DNA of 64,000 nucleotides from Pantoea rodasii. Its GTDB lineage: Bacteria > Pseudomonadota > Gammaproteobacteria > Enterobacterales > Enterobacteriaceae. Where the stretch lies: contig NZ_MLFP01000086.1 in NCBI RefSeq assembly GCF_002095465.1, positions 62,001 to 126,000 of the forward strand. Reading direction: 5' to 3'. The notes beneath the pieces were generated by a model that was given only the letters and a program-made list of their open reading frames with translations, was not told where the DNA came from and searched no databases. This document shows, piece after piece, positions 11,094-20,386 of the stretch. The stretch's first letter is position 1; each line of letters opens with the position of its first letter. A program made the translations under genes and the position numbers.

Positions 11094-11200
11094 TATACGT
11101 GTGTTCCTTTGATGTCCTTACGACACAATGTCGCCAGCCAGATGACAAAACGGGTTTGAGATTAATAAGAGCCATCGCTTAAGACAATTCCTTAATTACT

Positions 11201-11224
11201 AAAATGTGTTAATGAACACATTTT
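11201..11224. repeat. 10-bp AT-rich hairpin in the mepS upstream region
   Basis: AAAATGTGTT (11201-11210), loop AATG, AACACATTTT (11215-11224), followed by one more T. The stem is perfect and has A and T runs on both sides, so it could end transcripts from either direction, including lpxT read-through on the minus strand. Confidence 0.6.
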
Positions 11225-11560
11225 TGTTGCTTAAGGCACCGAATTTTATGCTGCGGAGTTACTAATCGGATTTGAGGTTAACCGATTACAGACCGCGTGG
11301 CGAGTGCTTTTATATAAATTTTTATAGCTTTTAATGATGTGAAATCAATCTATAACACAATGGTTACTTTATCAGCGATTGGCAGCGATTTAATAGCCAA
11401 TAAGGCGGGTTAACAGGGGCTAATTCTGGCGCTAGGCCTGATTTTAAGAGGGTTCTGGCTGGACAGCTTAGGAAAAGGGCGATTGTTAAGCGTTTTGCAT
11501 CATAATGTTTTCTTTTGATAGGAAAACCTTAGCTTGCTAATAATTTAATGCGGAATTCGA

Positions 11561-11605
11561 TAAGCGCGGATGATCGACTTTTATGATTATTGTCATCCGC
11601 GCTTA
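11561..11605. repeat. 13-bp perfect inverted repeat immediately after lpxT
   Basis: TAAGCGCGGATGA at 11561-11573 and TCATCCGCGCTTA at 11593-11605 are exact complements with a 19-base loop. It starts 4 bp after the lpxT stop on the minus strand. No T run follows, so it is more likely a 3'-end stabilising hairpin than a classical terminator (inference). Confidence 0.65.
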
Positions 11606-11609
11606 ACAA

Positions 11610-12317
11610 TTATGTGCGCGGCTTATATTTCCCCGGCAGCGTGCGATTGAGCCAGTTAACCAGTTTGTCACTGGCGGGCGTCAATAAACACCAGCTTAAT
11701 CCCACCAGAATAACCGACATCGAACCCACGGCAATATCAGTAAACCAGTGAGCACCGGCCATCACGCGCGGCAGGGAAAACACCAGCACGATGACCAATC
11801 CCACCAGGAATGCGCGGAAGCCAAAATAACGCCACATAAAGCAGGCAAAAATAATCAGCATCATTCCGTGATCGCCGGGGAAGCTATTCGCGGAGGCGTC
11901 TTTAGCCGGAATCCCTGTTAGCTCACTGACACGATGCACGTTGTCAAAGAACAGCGTTGGGCTGGCATGCTGCACGGGAATCAAATGCCCCAGTTGATTA
12001 AGCACCACGGCGGTAAGCAGCATGGTAATACCGATTGCCAGCATGCGGCGGCGGCCCTGCGGCGTTTCACGGCGCCAGAACCACAGATACAACAGGCCCA
12101 TGGCCAGCAGCGAGATGGCATCAAAACCACGGAAATTGGTGATCGCCACCAACAGCGCAAAGCCGTGGTGGTCCACCATCTTATCGTTGAAGCTAAAGAA
12201 GATGGCTTTATCGATACCGAACCAGAACCCATGGTCCGGCGGCAGATACCAGGAGAAGAACAGCATGATCCCCAATGCATTCAGCAACAGGATGGTAATT
12301 AAACGAGATGCGCGCAT
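11610..12317 (-). CDS. lpxT: LpxT, lipid A 1-diphosphate synthase
   Basis: LpxT moves a phosphate from undecaprenyl diphosphate to the 1-position of lipid A on the periplasmic face of the inner membrane. The 235-residue protein has six hydrophobic segments and the PAP2 motifs NSFPGDHGMM and RVMAGAHWFTDI with the expected His, Arg and Asp residues. The ATG at 12317 is preferred because it lines up with the E. coli start; a TTG five codons earlier (12332) is an alternative, and neither has a strong ribosome site. It lies 45 bp downstream of yeiR on the same strand. Confidence 0.92.
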   Translation of the reverse strand: MRASRLITILLLNALGIMLFFSWYLPPDHGFWFGIDKAIFFSFNDKMVDHHGFALLVAITNFRGFDAISLLAMGLLYLWFWRRETPQGRRRMLAIGITMLLTAVVLNQLGHLIPVQHASPTLFFDNVHRVSELTGIPAKDASANSFPGDHGMMLIIFACFMWRYFGFRAFLVGLVIVLVFSLPRVMAGAHWFTDIAVGSMSVILVGLSWCLLTPASDKLVNWLNRTLPGKYKPRT

Positions 12318-12362
12318 AAAAAATAGACTCAAAAAGAAAAATAACGGGGCAACCTAACGCAG

Positions 12363-13337
12363 CTATTTTAAACGAATCTTCAACAAAGTGGTTTGCAAAA
12401 CGTTCCAGTCGACAGTTTGATGGTGAATTAACTCGATGCGGCTGTCCGGTGGCGTGGTGGTTCGCGTTTCCATAAAGAAATCGTCACCCTGGCGATTGAT
12501 GTTCACCAGACCCTCCGGCGTGCGCAACACACCTTTCACGCGATCCACCGGCGCAAGCCGCGCCCACTCTAGCGCGGGAATGGTATCAAATACCGTATCG
12601 CCATCAAAAATCCAGCCGCAGGCGGCATATCCCTGGCCTTCATTTACCGAGCGACGCCAGCGGGCAGAGCCTTCAAGTTTCAGCGCTGCCAAGCCTTGTG
12701 GACGTGAAGAGTGGTGATGATGTGCCGCATCAGGAACCGCACGATCCGCCAACGCGGGTTGGCTCAGCAGCGCCGGATCGATCTCGCCCCATGCCGATTC
12801 AACCAGCTGGCGATCGGCAAGAAACTGCTGTTGCCACACGTGTAATCGTTGACGATCTTCTTCACTCCAGCGATCGCTTTTATTCGCCACAATAATATCG
12901 GCGGCCGTCAGCTGATCGCGGAAGTTTTCATTTTCGACAATGCGAGGATCGGCTAACTGGCGTGGATCGAGCAGCGTCAGAGTGGCATCAACCTGAATCC
13001 ACGGCTGATACACCGCAGCGCGAAGCATGTTGAGAAGCTGTTTGGGATGGCCAAGGCCGGTGGGCTCAATGATCAGGCGATCGGGCTTGTTTTGCTTGAG
13101 CAGCATATTGAGCCCAACCTGCAGCGGCAGGCCGTTGACGCAACACATGCAACCGCCAGGGATTTCCTTTAGCGTGGCACCGCGATCGGCGAGCAGTGCA
13201 CCGTCAATGCCGACTTCGCCAAACTCGTTGACCAGAATCGCCCAATTTTCATTGGCCGGTTTGTGGGCTAACAGATGCTGCAGGGTGGTGGTTTTACCGC
13301 TGCCGAGAAATCCGGTGATTACATTAACGCGCGTCAT
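12363..13337 (-). CDS. yeiR: YeiR, COG0523 zinc-binding GTPase
   Basis: This is a 324-residue G3E P-loop GTPase of the CobW/ZNG/YeiR family, linked to zinc handling. Walker A GFLGSGKTTT is at residues 9-18, the metal-binding CMCC motif (Cys63, 65, 66) is in EIPGGCMCCVNG, NKSD is the base-recognition motif, and a run of four His lies near residue 205. The C-terminal CobW_C domain ends in LLKIRLK. The ATG at 13337 follows a GGAG and matches E. coli YeiR; upstream in-frame codons are not needed. It is likely co-transcribed with lpxT. Confidence 0.94.
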   Translation of the reverse strand: MTRVNVITGFLGSGKTTTLQHLLAHKPANENWAILVNEFGEVGIDGALLADRGATLKEIPGGCMCCVNGLPLQVGLNMLLKQNKPDRLIIEPTGLGHPKQLLNMLRAAVYQPWIQVDATLTLLDPRQLADPRIVENENFRDQLTAADIIVANKSDRWSEEDRQRLHVWQQQFLADRQLVESAWGEIDPALLSQPALADRAVPDAAHHHHSSRPQGLAALKLEGSARWRRSVNEGQGYAACGWIFDGDTVFDTIPALEWARLAPVDRVKGVLRTPEGLVNINRQGDDFFMETRTTTPPDSRIELIHHQTVDWNVLQTTLLKIRLK

Positions 13338-13432
13338 TATAGGCTCCATTTTCAGGCGCGCGGACAACACATCCGGCGCGCACGACGTTGTTATAGTATA
13401 ACAACCTCCAGCGGCCGGATAAAATCGTGCGT

Positions 13433-14005
13433 TTAGTCTGCGCGGCTCATATAACGACGTTCTGCCACATGAATGCGGATGCGATCGCCGTTGCTGAGGT
13501 ATTCCGGCACCTGTATCGACAATCCGGTACTCATGCCGGCAGGTTTGGTGCGTGCGCTGGCGGAAGCGCCTTTGATGCCCGGTGACGTATCGACAATTTC
13601 CATATCTACCGTTTGCGGCAGTTCCAGCGCCAGCACCTGGCCATCCATGGTCATCACCTGAATGCCCGGAATACCGCCTTCAGGGATGAACAGCAGCTCT
13701 TCTTCAATTTGATCTTTTTTGAAGTTGTAAGGCGTGTAGTCTTCGTCATCCATAAAGACGTATTCATCACCGTCTATATAAGAGAAGGTGACCGCACGGC
13801 GGCTGAGTTGAATGGCATCAATAATGTCGTCACCTTTGAAGCGTTCTTCCACTTTCATGCCGGTGCGGACATCAGTAAAGCGCATCTTATAAAGGGTGGC
13901 GGCGCCGCGTGCACTGGGGCTTTGGACATCAATGTCTTTCACCAGCAACAGTTTGCCGTTCCAGGTGACAGCCATTCCTTTTTTGATTTCATTTGCCTTT
14001 GGCAT
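13433..14005 (-). CDS. yeiP: EfpL (YeiP), elongation factor P-like protein
   Basis: The 190-residue protein has the three EF-P beta domains and the same length as E. coli YeiP (EfpL). It begins [13 protein letters not shown]. At the loop that in EF-P carries the modified lysine it has Arg33 (SARGAATLY), typical of the YeiP branch, so it is a paralogue and not efp itself. It binds stalled ribosomes to help polyproline-type sequences (family knowledge). The C-terminal OB domain ends [17 protein letters not shown]. Confidence 0.95.
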   Translation of the reverse strand: MPKANEIKKGMAVTWNGKLLLVKDIDVQSPSARGAATLYKMRFTDVRTGMKVEERFKGDDIIDAIQLSRRAVTFSYIDGDEYVFMDDEDYTPYNFKKDQIEEELLFIPEGGIPGIQVMTMDGQVLALELPQTVDMEIVDTSPGIKGASASARTKPAGMSTGLSIQVPEYLSNGDRIRIHVAERRYMSRAD

Positions 14006-14154
14006 GATGTGTGACTCGCTGTGAGAAGGTTAATGCGCGCCACGTTACTCGCGCCGCGAAAAACAGGCAAGTGAGGCAGTGTAAAATTGTTGCCCGCACA
14101 TGGCATTCACGACGCCGGGCTGCTATTGTCGCGGCGAATTCAATACAGGAGCGC

Positions 14155-14412
14155 ATGATGTTTTGTCGTGACCAGTGCGGTGCCTGTTGCACAGCCCCTT
14201 CCATTTCCTCGCCAATCCCTGGCATGCCCAATGGCAAGCCGGCCAATACGCGCTGCGTTCAGCTTGATGATCGGCAGCGCTGTAAAATCTTCGGATCACC
14301 GCTACGTCCTGCGGTCTGTGCGGGTTTACAGCCCAGTGCAGAGATGTGCGGCAGCAGTCGTGATGCGGCAATGACCTTCCTTTTACAACTGGAAGCGGAC
14401 ACTGCGCCCTGA
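14155..14412 (+). CDS. yeiW: YeiW, YkgJ-type cysteine cluster protein
   Basis: This small 85-residue protein belongs to the UPF0153/YkgJ Zn- or Fe-binding family. Cysteines lie in CRDQCGACC at the N-terminus and in [18 protein letters not shown] and EMCGS. The segment [16 protein letters not shown] is very close to E. coli YeiW. An AGGAG at 14147-14151 supports the ATG at 14155; the open frame to 14011 is not needed. It is divergent from yeiP. Function is not established. Confidence 0.85.
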   Translation: MMFCRDQCGACCTAPSISSPIPGMPNGKPANTRCVQLDDRQRCKIFGSPLRPAVCAGLQPSAEMCGSSRDAAMTFLLQLEADTAP

Positions 14413-14586
14413 TTTGCTGACGGCGTGCTGAAGAATTTGCCTTATGTGACCAATGCGTTACAGCAAAAACGTCAGCCGTGCGGGCGTGAAAAATCTTAAA
14501 TCCAATCTGAAGTGTGCGGGACGTCAAAAATCTGCTACGCCGATCGCGCATTTTCTTGCCTGCTTTGCTCAGCTGTACCATATTCC

Positions 14587-14600
14587 CTGAAACGTTTCAG
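14587..14600. promoter_or_regulatory. Cra (FruR) operator 1 of the fru operon
   Basis: CTGAAACGTTTCAG is a perfect palindrome matching the Cra core TGAAACGNTTCA. It is 89 bp before the fruB start. In E. coli, Cra represses fruBKA until fructose 1-phosphate releases it. Confidence 0.85.
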
Positions 14601-14652
14601 CGTTGTCGACACGGTTAAGTCCGTAGCGTGCAGCGTAATTTTTCGCCATTAA

Positions 14653-14668
14653 GCTGAAACGATTCAAT
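14653..14668. promoter_or_regulatory. Cra (FruR) operator 2 of the fru operon
   Basis: GCTGAAACGATTCAAT matches the Cra core and lies 21-36 bp before fruB. Together with operator 1 the spacing is 66 bp, the double-operator layout known for E. coli fru. A wider GCTGAAA...TTTCAGC inverted repeat (14653-14674) surrounds it. Confidence 0.85.
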
Positions 14669-14688
14669 TTCAGCAAGCGAGGAGAAAT

Positions 14689-15819
14689 ATGTTCCAGCTC
14701 GACGTTCAGGCCATACATACCGGTGCCAGTGCACAGAATAAAGAAGAGGCTATTCGTCAGGTTGCCGCTGCGCTCACCGCAGCAGGCAATGTGTCGGAAG
14801 GCTACGTTAATGGCATGCTGGCGCGCGAACAGCAGACCACCACCTTTCTCGGCAATGGTATCGCCATTCCACATGGCACCACCGACACGCGCGACCTGGT
14901 GCTGAACACCGGCGTTCAGGTGTATCAATTCCCACAGGGCGTGGAGTGGGGCGACGGGCAAACGGCATATATCGCCATTGGTATTGCGGCGAAATCTGAT
15001 GAGCACCTCGCACTGCTGCGCCAGCTCACCCATGTGTTAAGCGATGAGAGCATCGCCGAGCAGCTCAAAACCGCCTCAGCGGAAGATCTGCGTGCTTTGC
15101 TGATGGGTGAGAAACAGGCGGCTGAATTCAAATTCGACACCTCACTGATTGCCGTGGATGTGGCGGCCAGCGATTTGATTACCCTGCAAGCGCTGAATGC
15201 CGGTCGTTTGCAAGCGGCAGGTGCTGTTGATGCTGGCTTTATCGCCGATGTGGTGTCTCGCACCCCACTGAGCCTCGGTCAGGGCATCTGGTTGAGCGAC
15301 AGCGCCAATGGCAACCTGAACAGCGCGGTGGCCATCAGCCGTGCGGCGGCACCCTTTGTGCATCAGGGCGAAAACGTCGCACTGCTGTTGACGGTGGCGG
15401 CCACCGATGATCGTCCGTTGACGGTGCTGGGTTACCTGAGCAATCTGCTGCTGAACAACAAAGCTGAACGTCTGCTGAAAGCCGATGCGGCGGGCATTCT
15501 GGCGCTGCTGACCAGTGAAGTGGATGAAAGCGCCGATCAGCTGGTGGCAGAGTTCACCATCCGCAACGAGCACGGTCTGCACGCACGTCCGGGCACTGCG
15601 CTGGTCACGGTGATCAAACAGTTCAACAGTGACATCACCGTCACCAACCTTGATGGCAGCGGCAAACCGGCCAACGGACGCAGCCTGATGAAAGTGGTCG
15701 CGCTGGGCGTGAAGAAAGGTCACCGTCTGCGCTTTACCGCCAGCGGCGAAGATGCGCAGCAGGCACTGAATGCGATTGAAGAAGCCATTAATGCCGGTCT
15801 GGGCGAGGGGGTTGCATGA
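14689..15819 (+). CDS. fruB: FruB, fructose PTS diphosphoryl transfer protein (EIIA-FPr)
   Basis: The 376-residue protein passes phosphate from Enzyme I to FruA. An N-terminal EIIA domain has the phospho-His in [11 protein letters not shown] (His62), a central linker domain follows, and the C-terminal HPr-like FPr domain carries [14 protein letters not shown] with its phospho-His near residue 299. This is the normal length for E. coli FruB. A GGAGAA lies just before the ATG. It overlaps fruK by 4 bp (ATGA). Confidence 0.97.
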   Translation: MFQLDVQAIHTGASAQNKEEAIRQVAAALTAAGNVSEGYVNGMLAREQQTTTFLGNGIAIPHGTTDTRDLVLNTGVQVYQFPQGVEWGDGQTAYIAIGIAAKSDEHLALLRQLTHVLSDESIAEQLKTASAEDLRALLMGEKQAAEFKFDTSLIAVDVAASDLITLQALNAGRLQAAGAVDAGFIADVVSRTPLSLGQGIWLSDSANGNLNSAVAISRAAAPFVHQGENVALLLTVAATDDRPLTVLGYLSNLLLNNKAERLLKADAAGILALLTSEVDESADQLVAEFTIRNEHGLHARPGTALVTVIKQFNSDITVTNLDGSGKPANGRSLMKVVALGVKKGHRLRFTASGEDAQQALNAIEEAINAGLGEGVA

Positions 15820-16754
15820 GCCGCCGCGTTGCCACAATCACACTGAACCCGGCCTACGATCTGGTGGGTTACACGCCAGAAGTTGAACGTGGCGAAGTGA
15901 ACCTGGTGAAAACCACCGGCCTGCACGCAGCAGGTAAAGGCATCAACGTGGCTAAAGTGCTGAAAGATCTTGGCATTGACGTCACCGTGGGTGGTTTCCT
16001 CGGTAAAGAAAATCAGGACGGTTTCCAGCAGCTGTTTAGCGAGCTGGGTATCGCCAACCGTTTTCAGGTGGTGCAGGGCCGTACCCGCATCAACGTTAAG
16101 CTGACGGAAAAAGACGGCGAAGTCACCGACCTTAACTTCTCCGGCTTCAACGTCACGGCGCAGGATTGGGATCGCTTTACCGCTGATTCCCTGACCTGGC
16201 TCGGTCAGTTCGACATGGTGTGCGTCAGCGGCAGTTTGCCGGCGGGCGTGGCACCGGAAGCGTTCACTAAATGGATGAGCGATCTGCGTGCACTTTGCCC
16301 GTGCATCATCTTCGACAGCAGCCGCGAAGCGCTGGTGGCCGGTCTGAAAGCGGCACCGTGGCTGGTGAAGCCGAACCGTCGCGAACTGGAAATCTGGGCC
16401 GACCGCAAACTGCCTACGCTGCAGGATGTGATTGGCGCCGCGCATGAATTGCGTGAGCAGGGCATTGCCCACGTGGTGATTTCCCTTGGTGCAGAAGGCG
16501 CACTGTGGGTCAACGCCTCTGGCGAATGGATCGCCAAACCACCAGCCTGTGAAGTGGTCAGCACCGTAGGCGCGGGAGATTCGATGGTCGGTGGCCTGAT
16601 TTATGGGCTTCTGATGCGCGAATCCAGCGAGCATACGCTGCGTCTTGCCACGGCAGTGGCTGCCATGGCGGTGAGCCAGAGCAACGTTGGTGTGACCGAT
16701 CGTACCCAGTTGGCCGCGATGATGGCGCGCGTCGACTTACAACCCGTTAACTAA
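15816..16754 (+). CDS. fruK: FruK, 1-phosphofructokinase
   Basis: FruK uses ATP to turn fructose 1-phosphate into fructose 1,6-bisphosphate. The 312-residue PfkB/ribokinase fold protein has the substrate segment [25 protein letters not shown], and the anion-hole motif [11 protein letters not shown] with the catalytic Asp. It overlaps fruB by ATGA and is followed by fruA after 16 bp, so all three are one operon under Cra. Confidence 0.97.
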   Translation: MSRRVATITLNPAYDLVGYTPEVERGEVNLVKTTGLHAAGKGINVAKVLKDLGIDVTVGGFLGKENQDGFQQLFSELGIANRFQVVQGRTRINVKLTEKDGEVTDLNFSGFNVTAQDWDRFTADSLTWLGQFDMVCVSGSLPAGVAPEAFTKWMSDLRALCPCIIFDSSREALVAGLKAAPWLVKPNRRELEIWADRKLPTLQDVIGAAHELREQGIAHVVISLGAEGALWVNASGEWIAKPPACEVVSTVGAGDSMVGGLIYGLLMRESSEHTLRLATAVAAMAVSQSNVGVTDRTQLAAMMARVDLQPVN

Positions 16755-16770
16755 CAGCAGGAGAGCGATA

Positions 16771-18465
16771 ATGAAAACGCTGCTGATAAAAGATTCTTCA
16801 CTGGGACTGGCATCAGGACATCTGGCTTTAGAACGTCTGCGCGCGAGCGCGGCACAGGCCGATCTGACGCTGACCGACAACGCGGCCGATGCTGAACTGG
16901 TATTGGTTGCTGGCCATGATGTGCCGAACGACGCGCAGCTGGCAGGAAAATCCGTGGCGCTGGTCGATGTGCAGCAAGCGCTGCGCGATCCGCTGGCGGC
17001 GATTAATCAGGCTAAAGCCAGTGCCAAAGTCTGGCACTCCACGGCGGCGGTTGCTGCACCGGCTGCCGCACAGAGCACCGGTCAGAAACGTATCGTCGCG
17101 GTGACCGCCTGCCCAACGGGCGTGGCGCACACCTTTATGGCGGCTGAGGCGATTCAGGCAGAAGCCACCAAGCGCGGCTGGTGGGTGAAAGTGGAAACCC
17201 GCGGTTCTGTGGGTGCAGGCAACGCCATTACGCCGGAAGAAGTGGCCGCGGCCGATCTGGTGATTGTGGCGGCGGATATCGATGTGGACCTGGCGAAGTT
17301 CGCCGGTAAGCCGATGTACCGCACCTCAACCAGCCTGGCGCTGAAGAAAACCGCGCAGGAACTGGATAAAGCACAGGCGGAAGCCAAAACCTATCAACCA
17401 AGCGGCAACGCTTCTGCCAGCACGCAGAGCGACAGCAAAGAGAAAGCCGGTGCCTATCGTCATCTGCTGACCGGCGTGTCTTACATGCTGCCGATGGTCG
17501 TCGCGGGTGGTTTGAGCATCGCGCTCTCCTTCGCCTTTGGTATCACCGCGTTTAAAGAGCAGGGCACCTTAGCGGCTGCGCTGATGCAGATTGGTGGCGG
17601 CAGTGCCTTTGCGCTGATGGTACCGGTGCTGGCAGGCTTTATCGCCTTCTCGATTGCCGACCGTCCGGGTCTGACCCCAGGTCTGATTGGCGGTATGATC
17701 GCCACCAGTATTAACGCCGGTTTCCTTGGCGGGATCATCGCCGGTTTCATTGCCGGTTACGCAGCGAAGATGCTGAGCAGCAAAGTCAAACTGCCGCAAA
17801 GTATGGAAGCGCTGAAGCCGATTCTGATCATTCCGCTGGTGGCGAGTTTGATCACCGGTCTGCTGATGATCTACGTGGTGGGTACACCTGTCGCCGGTAT
17901 CATGAGCGCACTGACTCACTGGCTGGCGAACATGGGCACCGCCAACGCGGTCCTGCTGGGTGCAATCCTCGGTGGCATGATGTGTACCGATATGGGTGGT
18001 CCGGTGAACAAAGTGGCATACGCCTTTGGTGTAGGCTTGCTGAGTTCGCAAACTTACGCACCGATGGCCGCGATCATGGCCGCCGGTATGGTGCCACCGT
18101 TAGCGATGGGTCTGGCAACGATTGTTGCACGCCGTAAGTTCAACAAAGGTCAGCAGGAGGGCGGCAAGGCAGCACTGGTGCTGGGCTTGTGCTTCATCTC
18201 TGAAGGTGCGATTCCGTTTGCGGCGCGTGACCCAATGCGTGTGCTGCCTTGCTGCATCGTCGGCGGTGCGATAACGGGCGCGGTTTCCATGGCGATTGGC
18301 GCGAAACTGATGGCACCGCACGGTGGTCTGTTCGTGCTGCTGATTCCAGGCGCAATCACTCCGGTGCTGGGTTACCTGATGGCGATTGTGATTGGTACCG
18401 CAGTGGCAGGTTTGGGCTACGCGATTCTGAAACGTCCGGAAGAAGAGCTGGCGAAAGCCGCGTAA
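16771..18465 (+). CDS. fruA: FruA, fructose PTS EIIB'BC permease
   Basis: FruA imports fructose as fructose 1-phosphate. The 564-residue protein has an N-terminal inactive EIIB' domain, then EIIB with the phospho-Cys in TACPTGVAHTFMAAEA (about residue 112), and the EIIC membrane domain starting near YRHLLTGVSYMLPMV with GGMMCTDMGGPVNK and ISEGAIPFAARDP. Length is one residue over E. coli. It closes the fru operon and ends at a strong terminator. Confidence 0.97.
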   Translation: MKTLLIKDSSLGLASGHLALERLRASAAQADLTLTDNAADAELVLVAGHDVPNDAQLAGKSVALVDVQQALRDPLAAINQAKASAKVWHSTAAVAAPAAAQSTGQKRIVAVTACPTGVAHTFMAAEAIQAEATKRGWWVKVETRGSVGAGNAITPEEVAAADLVIVAADIDVDLAKFAGKPMYRTSTSLALKKTAQELDKAQAEAKTYQPSGNASASTQSDSKEKAGAYRHLLTGVSYMLPMVVAGGLSIALSFAFGITAFKEQGTLAAALMQIGGGSAFALMVPVLAGFIAFSIADRPGLTPGLIGGMIATSINAGFLGGIIAGFIAGYAAKMLSSKVKLPQSMEALKPILIIPLVASLITGLLMIYVVGTPVAGIMSALTHWLANMGTANAVLLGAILGGMMCTDMGGPVNKVAYAFGVGLLSSQTYAPMAAIMAAGMVPPLAMGLATIVARRKFNKGQQEGGKAALVLGLCFISEGAIPFAARDPMRVLPCCIVGGAITGAVSMAIGAKLMAPHGGLFVLLIPGAITPVLGYLMAIVIGTAVAGLGYAILKRPEEELAKAA

Positions 18466-18480
18466 TCTTCACTGGATATG

Positions 18481-18506
18481 AAAAAGGGAGCTTCGGCTCC
18501 CTTTTT
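18481..18506. terminator. Bidirectional terminator between fruA and nfo
   Basis: AAAAAGGGAGC, loop TTCG, GCTCCCTTTTT forms an 11-bp perfect stem with a stable tetraloop. It lies 16 bp after fruA and 11 bp before the nfo stop on the other strand, so it serves both convergent genes. Confidence 0.93.
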
Positions 18507-18516
18507 GCTGTCTGCA

Positions 18517-19362
18517 TTACGCCTGTTGTTCCGACTTCAACCACGCGATCTCATCTTTCCAGATATCCGGATTGATGGTTTCCAGAATCATCGGGATGCC
18601 ATCGAAACGCTTATCCTTCATCAACCAGCTGAACACCGTCTTGCCAATGTTGCCTTCGCCCAGACTATGGTGACGGTCAACGCGGCTGCCCAGCGCGCTT
18701 TTGGCATCATTCAGATGCATGCCGCGCAGATACTGGAAACCAACGATACGTTCGAATTCGGCAAAGGTCTCCACGCAGGCTTCTTCAGTACGCAGATCGT
18801 AACCGCCGGCAAACGCATGGCAGGTATCGATACACACGCCGACACGTGATTTATCTTCGACGTGTTCGATGATGGTCGCGAGGTGTTCAAAGCGGAAACC
18901 AAGGTTGCTACCCTGACCGGCGGTATTTTCGATCACTGCCACCACGTTATGCGTCTTATCCAGTGCGATATTGATTGATTCGGCGATGCGTTTCAGGCAA
19001 GCCTCTTCTTCAATCTGCTTCAAGTGGCTGCCAGGGTGGAAGTTCAACAGCGTCAGACCGAGCTGCTCGGCGCGCTGCATTTCATCAAGAAACGCCTCGC
19101 GTGACTTCTCCAGCGCATCCATCACCGGATGGCCGAGGTTAATCAGGTAGCTGTCGTGCGGCAGAATCTGCGCCGAGGTGAAGTTATATTTTTCACAGGC
19201 AGTTTTGAAAGCATCAATCACTTCACCCGAAAGCGGGGCGGCTTTCCACTGGCGCTGATTTTTGGTGAACAGTGCAAAAGCTGTGGCTTCGAGTTCATGG
19301 GCACGGATAACTGCCTGGTCTACGCCGCCTGATGCACTGACGTGTGCGCCGATATATTTCAT
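18517..19362 (-). CDS. nfo: Nfo, endonuclease IV
   Basis: Endonuclease IV cuts at abasic sites and removes blocking 3' ends in base excision repair. The 281-residue TIM barrel starts [13 protein letters not shown] and keeps the zinc-ligand segments [45 protein letters not shown] and ILETINPD. The ATG at 19362 has an AGGAGA before it and fits E. coli; the longer open frame to 19401 adds an unrelated stretch. Confidence 0.95.
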   Translation of the reverse strand: MKYIGAHVSASGGVDQAVIRAHELEATAFALFTKNQRQWKAAPLSGEVIDAFKTACEKYNFTSAQILPHDSYLINLGHPVMDALEKSREAFLDEMQRAEQLGLTLLNFHPGSHLKQIEEEACLKRIAESINIALDKTHNVVAVIENTAGQGSNLGFRFEHLATIIEHVEDKSRVGVCIDTCHAFAGGYDLRTEEACVETFAEFERIVGFQYLRGMHLNDAKSALGSRVDRHHSLGEGNIGKTVFSWLMKDKRFDGIPMILETINPDIWKDEIAWLKSEQQA

Positions 19363-19546
19363 GCCGCTCTCCTGGTTGGCGATGGCTGCTGCAAAGCGCA
19401 CATCATAGCGGATGCGTTACCACCATGAAATGTTGCAGTGCCTGGCAGAGGAAAAACGGCACAACGAAACACCTACCAAAATTAGCAGGTGCACTTTTTT
19501 TCAGGTTAACTATAGTTTAACAAATTAGAAACTTTTAACTATAACC

Positions 19547-19888
19547 ATGAAAACAGCTTATAGAAGTACTTTGGATACCGCTTTTCAGCATGAAAAAATC
19601 AATGCAATCCATAAATTAACTTTAGGTAAAAGCAACGCAGTCACGCTTTTTTATAATGGAAATGGCGCGGTAGGCTTTACGCTCGCTGTACCGGATACCG
19701 ACAACTCTCTGGTGCATTTCTATCGTTATGGCGTCAATAACAGCGATCCTAAAAAATTGTATCGATCCGAATGCCTCTATTCGCGCAGAGAAAACTTTGG
19801 TTATCAAGACTGGCTCATCCGCACCATCACCGACGAGTTCACTGCCTGTGACAGCGAACTGGAAGAACTGATTGGGATGAGAGCCTGA
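19547..19888 (+). CDS. Hypothetical protein, 113 residues
   Basis: I do not recognise this protein. It begins MKTAYRSTLDTAFQHEKINA and contains a beta-rich stretch (AVTLFYNGNGAVGFTLAVP, LVHFYRYGVNN) followed by YSRRENFGYQDWLIRTITDEF and an acidic end. There is no signal peptide or membrane segment. It lies alone between nfo and a DUF1232 gene, in sequence more AT-rich than its neighbours, and has no clear ribosome site before the ATG. No E. coli gene is known at this place, so it may be lineage-specific. The open frame and residue composition look coding, but this is not certain. Confidence 0.6.
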   Translation: MKTAYRSTLDTAFQHEKINAIHKLTLGKSNAVTLFYNGNGAVGFTLAVPDTDNSLVHFYRYGVNNSDPKKLYRSECLYSRRENFGYQDWLIRTITDEFTACDSELEELIGMRA

Positions 19889-19999
19889 CCCCCTCATTTT
19901 ACCCTCGGCAGCCTCTCCTCGCGAAGACCCGACTGGTTTAAAGGTTAAATTGATAATATATTGTCGATTGACCAGAATAACTAATAAGGGAGAGTGGGG

Positions 20000-20377
20000 A
20001 TGTTCATGCGCCTGCGCCGTTGGGCACGGTTGATCAAACGCGATGTGCTGACACTGTGGTTTGCCTGCCGCGATCCGCGTACGCCCTGGTGGTTCAAATT
20101 AATGGCGTTTGGCATTGTTGCCTATGCACTTAGCCCCATCGATCTCATTCCTGATTTCATTCCCATCATCGGTTTACTCGACGATGCCATTATTGTGCCG
20201 TTGGGCGTGATCATTCTGCTGCGCTTACTGCCACGGGAAATCCGCATCAGCAGTGCAGAGCGTGCAGATGTACAGCGGGCGCGTGGCAAGAAGATCGTGA
20301 GCTGGGCCGGGTTTGGCCTGACGGTGATCGTCTGGTTAGCGGTGGTGGCTTATCTTGTGCACCGTTACGCAATGTGA
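20000..20377 (+). CDS. DUF1232 (YkvA-type) membrane protein
   Basis: The 125-residue protein carries the DUF1232 core YALSPIDLIPDFIPIIGLLDD at about residues 44-64, followed by hydrophobic stretches and a C-terminal membrane segment (WAGFGLTVIVWLAVVAYLV). Function is unknown for the family. The ATG at 20000 (MFMRLRRW) is preferred over the upstream GTG at 19994 because AGGGAGAG at 19987-19994 is well spaced for it. It lies 9 bp before yeiE and may be co-transcribed with it. Confidence 0.85.
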   Translation: MFMRLRRWARLIKRDVLTLWFACRDPRTPWWFKLMAFGIVAYALSPIDLIPDFIPIIGLLDDAIIVPLGVIILLRLLPREIRISSAERADVQRARGKKIVSWAGFGLTVIVWLAVVAYLVHRYAM

Positions 20378-20386
20378 GGAGCGCGC

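Larger units (their letters stand above)
11094..11609. other. 516-bp AT-rich region between lpxT and mepS
   Basis: No gene is seen. It must hold the mepS promoter and the 3' end of lpxT. Two strong perfect inverted repeats stand out, at 11201-11224 and 11561-11605, listed separately. The large size of the gap is consistent with a long mepS leader, but nothing in it is recognised as a known small RNA. Confidence 0.5.

Noticed and set aside
14123-14581. Reverse-strand open frame of 152 codons across yeiW and the fru leader
   Set aside because: It overlaps the well-supported yeiW and one side of the Cra operator region, and has no recognisable product.
15720-16634. Reverse-strand open frame of 304 codons inside fruK
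   Set aside because: It is a shadow of the strongly conserved fruBK genes in a GC-rich region and has no family match.
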